A stretch of 64,000 nt of DNA. Source: Silene latifolia (lineage: Eukaryota > Streptophyta > Magnoliopsida > Caryophyllales > Caryophyllaceae). Both the position numbers and the translations under genes were made by a program. A model generated the notes under the pieces. It ran no database searches. It was not told where the DNA came from and was given only the letters and a program-made list of their open reading frames with translations. Shown one piece after another: positions 32,223-43,200 of the stretch (within the stretch, counting starts at the first letter, position 1; every line of letters starts with the position of its first letter). The DNA is taken from contig NC_133536.1 of NCBI RefSeq assembly GCF_048544455.1, positions 170,582,325 to 170,646,324 of the forward strand, given 5' to 3'.

Positions 32223-35200
32223 ATGGAAGAAGAGACGAAAGCAAGCATAGACGTTCCGGTGACAGAGGTCTCAGAGAAAATAGAAACTGTTGCCAAGCCT
32301 ATTCAGGTACTTAATTCTTGTACTCCCTCTATTCCTCAGAGTAGTTTATGTATTCCATTTTGTTATGTTCTGGCCAATAGTTCACATCGCCGTTTTAGAC
32401 ATCCTTTGTGTGCTGGATGCTGGATAGCGGTCTTGAACTTCATACAGAACTTGCATGAGTTTAGTTGATCAAACGTAAATTATTCACAACAGAGGGGCAT
32501 CAGAAATTGAATCCAATAGTTTTGTACTCTTCCAACTACTTAGTTGCGCCTTGAATTTGTTACTGAATGACTTGATTCGAGCACTACTGAATAATAGTTC
32601 ATGTTTTTCCCCATCAGGCTAATGGACAGGAGGAGGATAAAGACAACAGTTTGGATGATGGAGAGTTTATCAAAGTCGAAAGAGAAACACTGGAAGTAAA
32701 AGAAGGTTCTCATGATGTTGAAGAGCGGCCTGTCAGCGAATCTAGCAGAGATTTACTTGAAGCCCGGGAGAAGATACAGGAACTCGGGATTGAATTGGAA
32801 AAAGTTACAGCCGTCTTGAAGGATTCCGAGTCCCGGAATGAGAAGCTTGAACAGCAAATTTTACTGACAGAAGAAAAGTTGCAAGGAAGTGGAAAGAAGT
32901 ATGACGAGCTTGAACTGAATCATCAGAAATTGCAGGAGCAAATGGTAGAGGCCGAGAATAACTTCAACGATAAGCTAAAAGTTCTGCAAGATTCTCTTGA
33001 AGATCATGCTTCTAAGCACCGGGAACTGACGGGAATAAAGGAATCATTTGACAGTCTTAATCTAGAGTCAGAAAACTCAAAGAAGAAGATACAAGAGTTG
33101 GAGGAAGAGCTGCAATTACGTGCAACTGAAATGGCTGAATTGGTGAAGTCATCTCATGTACAAATTGAGGATGCTGATAAAAAAGTTAGCGAGCTAGAAA
33201 CACTTGTGGAAGAAAAGAAGCAGAGAATTGAAGAAATCGAAGTACAGATACACTCGCTTGAGTCAAAATGCGAGGACAAAGAAGAAGAATCAAAGAAGCA
33301 TTCAGACATGATTGCTGAACTTAGTGCTGAAATTGAGAAGTTTCGGTCTTCAATATTGAGTCTCGAGAGTTCCCTGGAGAAAGCGACTGACAAGGAAGTT
33401 TCGCTGTTGGAATCTTTAGAGGTATTGAAAGAAGAGAAAAGAAGTTCAGAAGAAGCACTGGATGATTCCACCAAAAAGCTTCAAGAAACTGAAAATCTGC
33501 TTGAAACATTACGCAGTGAGGTGACTGTTACTCAGGAAAAACTCGAGGGTATTGAAAATGATTTGAAAAGTTCTGTGCTTAGGGAAAGTGAAATAATTGA
33601 AAAGCTGAAATCTGCTGAGAATGAACTAGAAGAGGCTACTTCAAAGAAAGTAGAGCTTGAAGATCTACACGAGTCGAAGACTCGAGATTTTGATTTGAAA
33701 ATGCAAGAAGCAAAGTCATTAACCGAGAAACTTGAAATTCTTGACGACAAGGTACAGAGTTATGAAAAGGAGTTGGCGGAAGCAACTCTGAAGGTTGCAT
33801 CTCTGGCAGAGGACTTGCATCAAAGTGGTGCAAAGGTGGCTTCACTAGAAAGCTCCAATGAAGAGCTCAATAAAATGGTTGATGAGCTTAGTACCGAGAA
33901 AGAAGCATCTTCTTTACAACTTGCTTCTCACATGAATACCATCACTGAGCTACAGGAAAACCACACTAGATCATTTGAGCTCAAGTCTGCAACTGAAGCT
34001 AGTCTTTTGCAAACAGAGGAGGAGTTATCGGAAACAATTGGGAAATTGGCTGATAAAGAAGCGGAAATCAAGGAGATTACTGAAAGGGTTAGTTCCCTTG
34101 AGAGTGAGGTAACCTCATATAAGGAGGTGGCCGAGTCTAAAAAACTTGAGATAGAAGAACTACAAGCTGAAGCCAAGGAACTGAATGAAAGGCTTGCAGT
34201 TTTTGAAGGCCAAGTGAGGGTTTACGAGGATGGGGCCCGTGAAGCTGCTGAATCTAGGAAAGCTGAACTTGGTGAAATGGTTGAGAAATTAACCCAGAAA
34301 GAGCTTGAAGTAAAGACATTGACTGAGAAGCTAACTGTCATCGAAGAACAAGTTAAATTACACGAGGATGAGGCCCGTCAAGCATCTGAGATTGCTGAAA
34401 CCAGAAAAGCTGAAATCGAAGAAATGATAGAAAAAATAACTCACAGGGAGATGAACCTGAAGGAATTGAATGATCTAAATGCGGTTTTTGAAACCCAAGT
34501 AAAAGCACACCAGGAAGTTGCTGAATCAAGTAAAGCTGAAATTGAACAGTTGAATGACAAATTATCTCAAAGGGAGATGGAAATGAAGGAGCTGACGGAA
34601 AGGATTGGTTCTCTGGAAGGACAGCTCAAGGTATACCAAGAGGAGGCTCAAAAGACATCTGAGATTGCTGAATCCAGAAAAGCTGAAATCGAAGAAATGA
34701 TAGAAAAAATAACTCACAGGGAGATGAACCTGAAGGAATTGAATGATCTAAATGCGGTTTTTGAAACCCAAGTAAAAGCACACCAGGAAGTTGCTGAATC
34801 AAGTAAAGTTGAAATTGAACAGTTGAATGACAAATTATCTCAAAGAGAGATGGAAATCAAGGAGCTGACGGAAAGGATTGGTTCTCTGGAAGGACAGCTT
34901 AAGGTATACCAAGAAGAGGCTCAAAAGACATCTGAGATTGCTGAATCCAGAAAAGCTGAAATCGAAGAAATGATAGAAAAAATAACTCACAGGGAGATGA
35001 ACCTGAAGGAATTGAATGATTTAAATGCAGTTTTTGAAACCCAAGTAAAAGCACACCAGGAAGTTGCTGAATCAAGTAAAGTTGAAATTGAACAGTTGAA
35101 TGACAAATTATCTCAAAGGGAGATGGAAATCAAGGAGCTGACTGAAAAGATTGGTTCTCTGGAAGGCCAGCTTAAGGTGTACCAAGAAGAGGCTCAAAAG

Positions 35201-37709
35201 ACATCTGAGATTGCTGAATCTAGGAAACTCGAAATTGAAGACACGGGTCTGAAATTACAGGAGCAAGCAAAGCGGGTTGAGGAACTAGAGCTTTTACTGG
35301 GTCAAATTGAGACTCGTAATGAAGCATTAGCTGAGGCTAATATGAAGCTTACTCAGGATCTCGCTCTTTCTGAAACTGAACAAAGTAATTTACAAAATAA
35401 AGTATCTCATGCTTTTGCTGAGAAGGATGAAATTGCTTCGCAGTATCACTTATCAAATAAGATGGTTGAGGACTTAACCCAGGAGTTGTCTTCTGTAAAA
35501 GAAAAGCTCCAATCAGAGGTATGTATAGCATCATTTCAATTAACATCCCGTTAAGGTCTTCTGTGAATGCATATAAATGTCGCATGTGAGTGTCACAATA
35601 AAAAAGAGGAGATAGTCGATCACTTCATAAACTAGAGAGTTCCTCCGCTCATTGCAAGTGGACATAGAAAGGAACCTCATTTAGACATATATATGAAGTG
35701 CATTTGGCTCCTCTTTGTGGGCGTAGCTCACACTCTCGGTATATTTCATGCTTATCGTGCCCCATGGCTATGACCTGGTTGACCAGTTGATACTGGTTTT
35801 TTATTTGCAAGCTGGATGAGGATTTGTTTGTTCATCGTAATTTTGGCACGTGCCATTTACGAGTTTCTCATTTTGCGGAACTTAATCGCGCATCATCAGT
35901 CAGTTACCAATGAGATATTTAGCAATTTCAGTAAATATGTCCTTGAGGAGAGCAGTACAAAAGAAATGATTGAAAAACATTTCTGTCATTACTCTGCAAT
36001 TTCAGGTATCTACAGTTCTTGAGGAGAGCAGTCAGCTTCATGAATCTATGAAAGAACTTCAATCTATAGTCAGCCAACTTGAAGAGCAACTGAAAGAGTA
36101 TAAAGATAAAGAAGCTGCTCTGAAAACTGAGGTAGAGAATCTAAAGTCCGAAGTAAGCGAGAAATCTGCCCTCCAAGCAAGAGTGAAGGAACTTGAAGAA
36201 CAATGTCAAACAACTGAGTCCCAACTGAAAGAAGAGGTCTGTGTAAAGTCTATTTATGAACTACAAAAAATTCTATTTTAAGATAGAAGTATCGATCCAT
36301 CAATTAACATATTGAGTTTTTGTAGGTGAGAAGTCTACAAACATCAGCTACTGCAAGAGAGGCTGACCTGACTTCTCAATTGGAACATCATGTGCAAAAG
36401 GTAGGTGATAGAGATTTGTTAGATGAAAGGGTTCAGCAACTTGAACAAGAGCTGCAGATTGCACAAACAACTGTCGCTAAGCTGGTTAGTTGATTGTTAT
36501 CCTTTACATCTATCTCTCTCTTCCGAAAAAGAAACGTCTGTAGTACTCCCGATTCTCTTATGTTCCCCACATAATGTGATAATTGGCGCAGTTTGTATTG
36601 TGGGTCAAATAGAAACAACCTCTGTATTTTCAACATATTTGTAAGTTGTAACTAGCAAGTCTCTCTGTATTTGACCCCTTTTACCGTATCATAGGCGAGA
36701 GTCAGCACTGACATTATGTAGTTGTAAAATGTTTATGCAACAACCATTTAAAGTTTTCATTTCAATCTCCATGAAAATGTTTTCTCTGCCTACTGAACAG
36801 AAAGAAGAAAGTTCGGCAAAGGTATCTGAACTGGAAGCTGCAAAGAGTCATACCTTAGAAGAGCTTGAAGCCAAAAATAAAGAAGTCCTGCTCCTAGGGA
36901 AGAAGATTGAGGAACTTGAGCAGAAACTTCAGAACGTTGAAGCTGAATTCAAGCAAAAGGTGAGTTTCCCTCCCTCGCTGAAGTTCTTATGTAACTTACT
37001 GATGTAGGCGTTTTCTATAGCATACATTATCATCTCTGATAAAATCACGTAGGTGAAGTAAAGTAATTGATGATATACATGACTGCATGAGTGAATTTAC
37101 TATAAGCATTCGTTAGTTTTTTTCCATTTTATTCAAAGAATGTCACAGAAGGGAACCCGAGTACCGACCCCTGCTGACTTTCCATTTCATATACGAGTAC
37201 ATTTCAGTACTATTTGTGATAACTCTGTAATTCCCCCTTCTAGATGATTAATAAGGAACCTGCTGTTGATGATTTAAACCTTGGGTTCCTCGATTTTTTA
37301 CTTTAAAATCTGCCGCTGAGGACGGGGTTGTCAAAAATCATCCTCAATGACTTTAACCGCTAAACTAGCTTAGCATCTTCATGCATTCGTTAGTTAGACT
37401 AGACATTAACACACAAACAACTGGATAAGCTTGTACCATAATCCGTTCTCTCATTTTCAGACAAATGAAAGCAACGTCGTTACCTCAAAGGGTGAAGTGG
37501 AGGTGAAGTCCAGAGACATGGGATTAGAATTTGCAAGTCCTGTTAAACGAAAAAGCAAGAAATCAGAAAAATCATCAACCACAACCTCATCATCTTCGGT
37601 GGTTCAGGCAACCCCACCTGAAGCTTCTTCAGGCATGAACGTCAAGATCATCATGGGAGTTGCATTGATATCCATTATCATCGGTGTCGTCTTAGGGAAA
37701 AGATATTAG
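32223..37709 (+). CDS. Tail-anchored long coiled-coil protein (PICC / myosin-heavy-chain-like family)
   Basis: Exons 32,223-32,306, 32,618-35,518, 36,006-36,236, 36,326-36,484, 36,801-36,959 and 37,461-37,709 join in phase 0 through GT-AG introns to 1,260 codons. The N-terminus M-E-E-E-T-K is followed at about 43 by D-G-E-F-I-K-V-E, a signature I associate with Arabidopsis At1g05320/At2g32240 (PICC). Residues about 60-1,175 are almost unbroken heptad coiled coil rich in Glu, Lys, Leu and Ser. A basic, Ser/Thr-rich linker (K-R-K-S-K-K-S-E-K) precedes a single C-terminal membrane segment (about 1,239-1,256: I-I-M-G-V-A-L-I-S-I-I-I-G-V-V-L) ending G-K-R-Y. That layout fits a tail-anchored protein facing the cytosol, for example on the ER. 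It contains a nearly identical 91-residue unit three times. Family assignment is from memory. Confidence 0.85.
34391..35236 (+). repeat. Three tandem 273-bp coding repeats in the coiled-coil gene
   Basis: The landmark GAAGAAATGATAGAAAAAAT occurs at 34,418, 34,691 and 34,964, exactly 273 bp apart. Units 34,391-34,663, 34,664-34,936 and 34,937-35,209 are almost identical in DNA. A partial fourth start follows to 35,236. Each unit encodes 91 residues, exactly 13 heptads, so copy number can change without breaking frame or coiled-coil register. Confidence 0.92.
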
Positions 37710-38449
37710 GAACAACTGTGTTCCGACATTATAAGGTTTTTGTTTGATGGAGTTTTGGGTTTCACTTTAAAATGTGCTTGGCGGAGTGAAAATACCTTTT
37801 TTTTTTTTTTCCTAAAAAAATTATATATTTTTTTTCAAGTGTTTTATACTAATACTAATAATGTGTGCTGTACATTGTAATTCAACTTTTTGGTTGGTTG
37901 TTTGTGTTTTCAATGTAAGTTTCTTAACCGAATTGTTCCACATGTTTTCCTAAATGTATTTCCAATTTCCATTCATCAAAATAGTTTAATTCACATGTCA
38001 TAAGTCTAAAACAAGTGATCAAGTCGGGTTTACGAATTAGACAGGTCTGAACCTAATGTTAATTTCCAACGTAATTCAATCATGATACTGTGAGTTTAAC
38101 CTCAAAGTCATGCACTATGCAGGGTACACCGTACATGTATAATGAGACGAGACACTATTGATCCCACACCCAAAAGCACTAGGAATAGAAGACAAAGTAG
38201 GACGCACGCCTATCTTAGGAAGAGAATACATGAGCTGTGTTTCATCCCCACCCCATTCTACTCACTCTTTACTCGTCTTTTTACTTCCTTCTTCCTTCAC
38301 ACAACACTCATTTTCTAAACAACAGCTCAAGACAATCTCGTATTCGTCGAGTTGGATTTAACCAACAGAGTCGCAGGTAAAAATTCCCATGTTGATGAGC
38401 CTAGAAACCGTGATCAATTATAGATTCAAATCTTGCTCATTTTCTCTTC
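37710..38449. other. Intergenic region between the coiled-coil gene and the GRAS gene
   Basis: It holds the 3' untranslated region of the coiled-coil gene, with a T-run near 37,798-37,811. The GRAS promoter follows, and from about 38,260 a CT-rich leader (TCTACTCACTCTTTACTCG). No TATA box stands out. Confidence 0.5.
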
Positions 38450-39682
38450 ATGATCTCCAACACCTACTCATGTAACGTCGAAGACGACAACGATGACCAT
38501 GGTCATGACCACAACATCGAACCTCACAAACCCGACTCAGAACAGAGCGCCCTTCACCTCCTAACCCTCCTCATAAAATGCGCCGACCACATCACAACCA
38601 ACAACACAACGGCCGCCACTAATCTCCTCCCTGAAATAAACCTCCTCTCAACCCCATACGGCTCACCACCCCATCGAGTCGCCGCGTACTTCTCCCACTC
38701 CATCTCCTCACTCCTCATCAATACCCACCTCCGCCGTGACAACCACAGCATTCCCTCTTCTCCCTCCCTCCGTCACCACCACCTCCGCCACCTCCATGCT
38801 GCTTTTCAGTCCTACAATTCCCTCACGCCTCTTATTAAATTCTCCCACTTCACGTCCAACCAAGCCATCTACGACGTCGTTTCATCCCCCTCCTTCGACG
38901 GATGTGATCACGTCCACGTCATCGACGTTGACGTCATGCAGGGACTTCAATGGCCAGGTTTCTTCCATATCATATCTTCTTCCTCCAGAAAACTCGTTTC
39001 GGTTAAACTAACCGGGTTTGGACCGGACATGAGGGTATTAACTCAGACCGGCCGCCGGCTCGAGGAATTCGCTGGTTCGGCCGGGGTGCAGTTCGAGTTC
39101 AACCCGGTCCAGGGTAGGATAGGGGACCTGACAGAGCTGAGTCGACTCGGTCCAACTCGGAGTGATTCGGTGGTGGTCCTCCACTGGGTGCACCACGGGG
39201 TTTACGATGTGTGTGGGTCGAGAGACGGGTTTGTGAGGGTGTTGGCTGCGGTGAGGCCTAGGCTAGTTACCATGGTTGAACAGGGTTTGCCTAAAACGAC
39301 GTCGTTTCAAGGGAGGTTTGTTGGGGCCATACATTATTACTCGGCTTTGTTCGATGCATTGGGGGAGGGATTGGGCAGGGATAGTGTGCAGCGTTATATG
39401 GTGGAGCATCACCTCTTTGGCCGCGAGATTAAGAATGTTTTGGACATTGAAGACCGAGTTGGGGTTGTGCCGTGGGCGGATGAGCTTAATCGGATTGGTT
39501 TTGAGACGTTTTCATTGTCAGGGAGTCCTGCGACGCAGGCGAGTTTGTTGCTAGAAATGTTCCCTTGGAAGGGTTATACTTTGATGGAGGAGAATGGGCG
39601 TTTGAAGCTTGGGTGGAAGGACTTGCCTTTGCTTACTGCCTCTGCTTGGCAGCCTAAGGATTATTGTAATACTGCTAAATAG
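38450..39682 (+). CDS. GRAS-family transcription regulator, SCARECROW-LIKE 23 / SCARECROW group
   Basis: An intronless 410-codon gene. A short, acidic, His-rich N-terminus (to about 30) leads to the GRAS domain. LHR I is A-L-H-L-L-T-L-L-I-K-C-A-D. The VHIID motif is V-H-V-I-D-V-D-V-M-Q-G-L-Q-W-P-G near residue 155. LHR II and PFYRE-region text includes R-F-V-G-A-I-H-Y-Y-S-A-L-F-D-A-L. The C-terminal SAW motif ends L-L-T-A-S-A-W-Q-P. These segments are closest, in my recollection, to SCR and SCL23, and the length suits SCL23 (about 400 residues) rather than SCR, which has a long N-terminal extension. Such proteins act in the nucleus with SHR in radial patterning of root and bundle sheath. It ends 597 bp before the convergent aminopeptidase gene. 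Confidence 0.9.
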   Translation: MISNTYSCNVEDDNDDHGHDHNIEPHKPDSEQSALHLLTLLIKCADHITTNNTTAATNLLPEINLLSTPYGSPPHRVAAYFSHSISSLLINTHLRRDNHSIPSSPSLRHHHLRHLHAAFQSYNSLTPLIKFSHFTSNQAIYDVVSSPSFDGCDHVHVIDVDVMQGLQWPGFFHIISSSSRKLVSVKLTGFGPDMRVLTQTGRRLEEFAGSAGVQFEFNPVQGRIGDLTELSRLGPTRSDSVVVLHWVHHGVYDVCGSRDGFVRVLAAVRPRLVTMVEQGLPKTTSFQGRFVGAIHYYSALFDALGEGLGRDSVQRYMVEHHLFGREIKNVLDIEDRVGVVPWADELNRIGFETFSLSGSPATQASLLLEMFPWKGYTLMEENGRLKLGWKDLPLLTASAWQPKDYCNTAK

Positions 39683-39784
39683 GGATATCGTTAAGGGGCG
39701 AAATGGACGCGGATACGAGTCTCGGAATCTATTTCTTAAACGAAACTCATACCCATACCCATAAAGTTCTAGTTCTACCCTCGT

Positions 39785-39870
39785 TCATTCCGACTGGGAT
39801 AAGTGTGATATCAGTTATACTCGACTCTCAGTCATTCCGACTTGGACGGGTGTGATATCAGTTATACCCG
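39785..39870. repeat. 48-bp direct duplication
   Basis: CATTCCGACT(G/T)GGA...GTGTGATATCAGTTATAC(T/C)CG occurs at 39,785 and 39,833 with a few differences. Confidence 0.75.
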
Positions 39871-40161
39871 GTTTTATTCATCTCATTAACATCCCCAAGG
39901 CTGCAAATAGTGCTCTTAGATGGGGTGAAAATTGAAGGGAAGGTCTAAGTCGTCTGTCCAACCGTAAAGAAAAAAGGAAAAAATTACGGTACATGGAACG
40001 TCGAGGTCCGACTTTTAGCTGGTATTAAAAGTCAATTACAATTTAATTGGACTGTGTAAGATGTAGATGAATCTATAGTTGTTCTTTTGTTTGTACAACT
40101 TTTTAGGGTTGTTTACAGTCTTTCCAAAATAATTGACAAGCTAAGGGGAATAAGAAAGCCT

Positions 40162-40190
40162 CATACATACATACATACATACATACATAT
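40162..40190. repeat. TACA microsatellite
   Basis: About seven CATA/TACA tetranucleotide repeats in the intergenic region. Confidence 0.85.
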
Positions 40191-40279
40191 GTCATATATG
40201 GGGACTTTTTAACAATTTGCACAAGTGATATCCCTCTGATTTTATCTGTGCCTACTAAACCAATCATACCGAGTGGTGG

Positions 40280-43200
40280 TTAATTCAAAGCCAATTGTTG
40301 CACCACACCAATCAGACTTTCCTCCGTCCGAACGCTCTCAATCCACTTTACATTTATTCGGATCTTCTCAATGCTTTGCTTCACGTGTCGTGCTATTTCC
40401 GGTTTCGTTCGACTTGCAAAAAACTCCTCCACTTCTTGCAGCATCTCATCTGAAGAGAGCTGAAGTGAAACAAGCAAGAATTCAGCAATTAGTCTCGAAA
40501 ATTCAAATTGTGCACCATATACTTACAAGATCATCATATGTTATGGATTAGCTATCTCATGATACTCCCATTATCATAAAACCATCTCATATTGTGTTGC
40601 CAATATACTTACAAGCTCAATATGGCCTTTCGCTAGTCACACGCTAGGTAGCACCAAAACGGACACGAACACGGACACGTGACACGGCATCCCATGAAAT
40701 TTAGGACACGGGACACGTTATTTAAATTTAATAAAATATACTGTATATTTTTTAGTTATAAGCGTTCGATTTTATTTTTGTAAAACTATTTGATATTAAA
40801 TTTAAATAAGTGAAAGTAAAACTTGGCCTTGATTTGAACTCGTTTGCATTTCCCAGCCAAACCCGTATTCTAATTAATCTCTTTCGGCGACTCATTTCTT
40901 GTATAAAGAACATCATTCACCCCAAATGATGTCCAAATACCAAGGACACGCGTCGGACACGTGCCAAAATACCATGGACACGCGTCGGACACGTGCCCTT
41001 ATAAAAGTAGAAAGTTAGACACGGCTTTATAGGTGTCCGACACGTTTAGGCGTGTGTCCGACGAGTGTCGGTGTCCGACACGGTGTCGGACACGGAACGG
41101 CTGATTAAGAGAAGTGTCCGTGCTACCTTCACATGTAAGTTGCAATTGGAAAACTTTTCAACTTAGAAAAAAAAAAAAAAAAAAAAAAAGAGCACCTTCA
41201 AATGTGTGCCCAATTTAATTCGAGCAGAGTAATGTGAAGTGTCATACTCGTAAACCGGATTTTAAAGCCAGCAACTTCAAAGTTACTACATTACCTTAAA
41301 GAAACAGATTAATGTGTGGGATAAGGGGAAAGAATGAGAGACAAACCTTGGACAAAACTGAACTGACGAAATGGCAAAGAAGGTGGCCAGTGTAATGCTT
41401 TGAAATATGATCCCAGTTTTCCTACTCCCCAAACACAGAACAATCAATTTAACTGAAAACTTATTATACTAAAGTATACTATAGCCATTGATCACAATCA
41501 CTACAAACATGTGTAAACTAAACACTACATCATCTACATCACAAGACCAAAGTCCACACAGTTTATGCATTGCAATACCATGGCACTTAGGGTACTGTGA
41601 CCGTATTACGAATATATATGTTGATATGACCGTATTGTGGTACAATATAAGCAATACTTGGTATTTACCATGTCATCCCAAAACCAATTTGCAATCACAA
41701 CTATAAACAATTCTTCTTCTGTGTAAATTAACTTAACTGTGAAACACATTTCAATATGTGATACACACCAAAATATCATGGAGGGCAGATTAGTAATTTA
41801 TGTCTTTAATTACTTATTCCCCAAGCTAATTAGGCTATAAATAGATGGGTTAAGTGTAATGCAATCATCCATGAATGAATTAATCAAATCCTTCCTTGTC
41901 TAATTCTCTGAATTATCTACTTTTTTAACTTGAAACCAAGTATCCTTTTCTTATTCCTGGATATTGCGTTTCATGCATTAATTGAACAGCTTCTTTTACC
42001 TTGCACCACTCATTATTTACTGCATTTCTTTCCATTAGTATGCATTGTTTCCTTGCATTATTTCATATTGCATCAATATGACACTGATTTTGAGAAAGCA
42101 GGAGCACGGTATATATGGCAAGTTGACGGGGAGGGTTAATACAGACAATTAACGACCAATGAGAAACCCACAAACTTCTGAAATAGTATTTGTAAAAACA
42201 TAAATTAGTCAAAAGTGGAAATACAGTAAAGTCAAGTGAATTGAGGGAGTATTTATTTAATATGTTAATTCTTATTTGACTTTCTGAGATTGAAGTTTAA
42301 AACTTTAGCTGTAAATTGATTTAAAATATCATGAAAATTTGCGATGCTTTGTTTCACTCTTTCAGATGTCCATTTCCAATAAATTTCCTTGACCCCAGAC
42401 AGCAGGAAATAAACAAAGGAGTATATTAAGCTTTACCTTCATCCACTTCCAAGCGACTTCTCGTCCTTCCCTACTTACAGCAAGTCCATGAACAACATCT
42501 TGAATAGGAACCTTCACAAAATCGAGAATTTATCAGTGAACTTACGATTCAGATTAACAACTTAATCCCTATTCAAAATACACTTGCCTCAGAAGATAAC
42601 AAAAAGTTAAGAACTTCAAGGATAATATCCGAGTCTCGGCATGATCCCAATGAACCTGCAAAGTTTGAGCAGAAGAACAAGTGCTACATTATTCTGGTTG
42701 ATAACAGAACAAATATGAATCATATGCTCTATCTAGTTCATATTAATCTTCGTGTTTACTCATAAATGGTTTTAACAAGTATAATACACTTTGAACATAG
42801 TTTGTACATTTATATATCAGGTTAATTTTGTGGAATATATAATTTTGTGAAAAAAATATTGATAAATAAATGTGAATACTCTAGTATCATGTTATAATTT
42901 TTTTTATATGTTTTAACATATCTACAAACAAAGTTTTGAAACTTAGATCTTAAAAAGTCAAACATGAAGGGGAATCCGAAACAGAGAGTATAGGAGATAC
43001 TGATACCTAGTATACGTGCTCTCTCTTGACTTTGGTCTGTCTCCCTGTACACCCTCAGGAGAGCTTCATAACCTGACTTATCAGATGAGCTGACTTTATG
43101 CATCACAGCCACATATGCCCCCTGGAGATGTTTAGAAGATTTCAAAGCTTCAACAACCACGAGTAACAGAAGTTCTGGCGTAAATATAGTTATATAGATG

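Larger units (their letters stand above)
39683..40279. other. Convergent intergenic region (GRAS / aminopeptidase 3' ends)
   Basis: 597 bp between two tail-to-tail genes. It contains a 48-bp direct duplication (39,785-39,870) and a TACA microsatellite (40,162-40,190). Confidence 0.6.
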
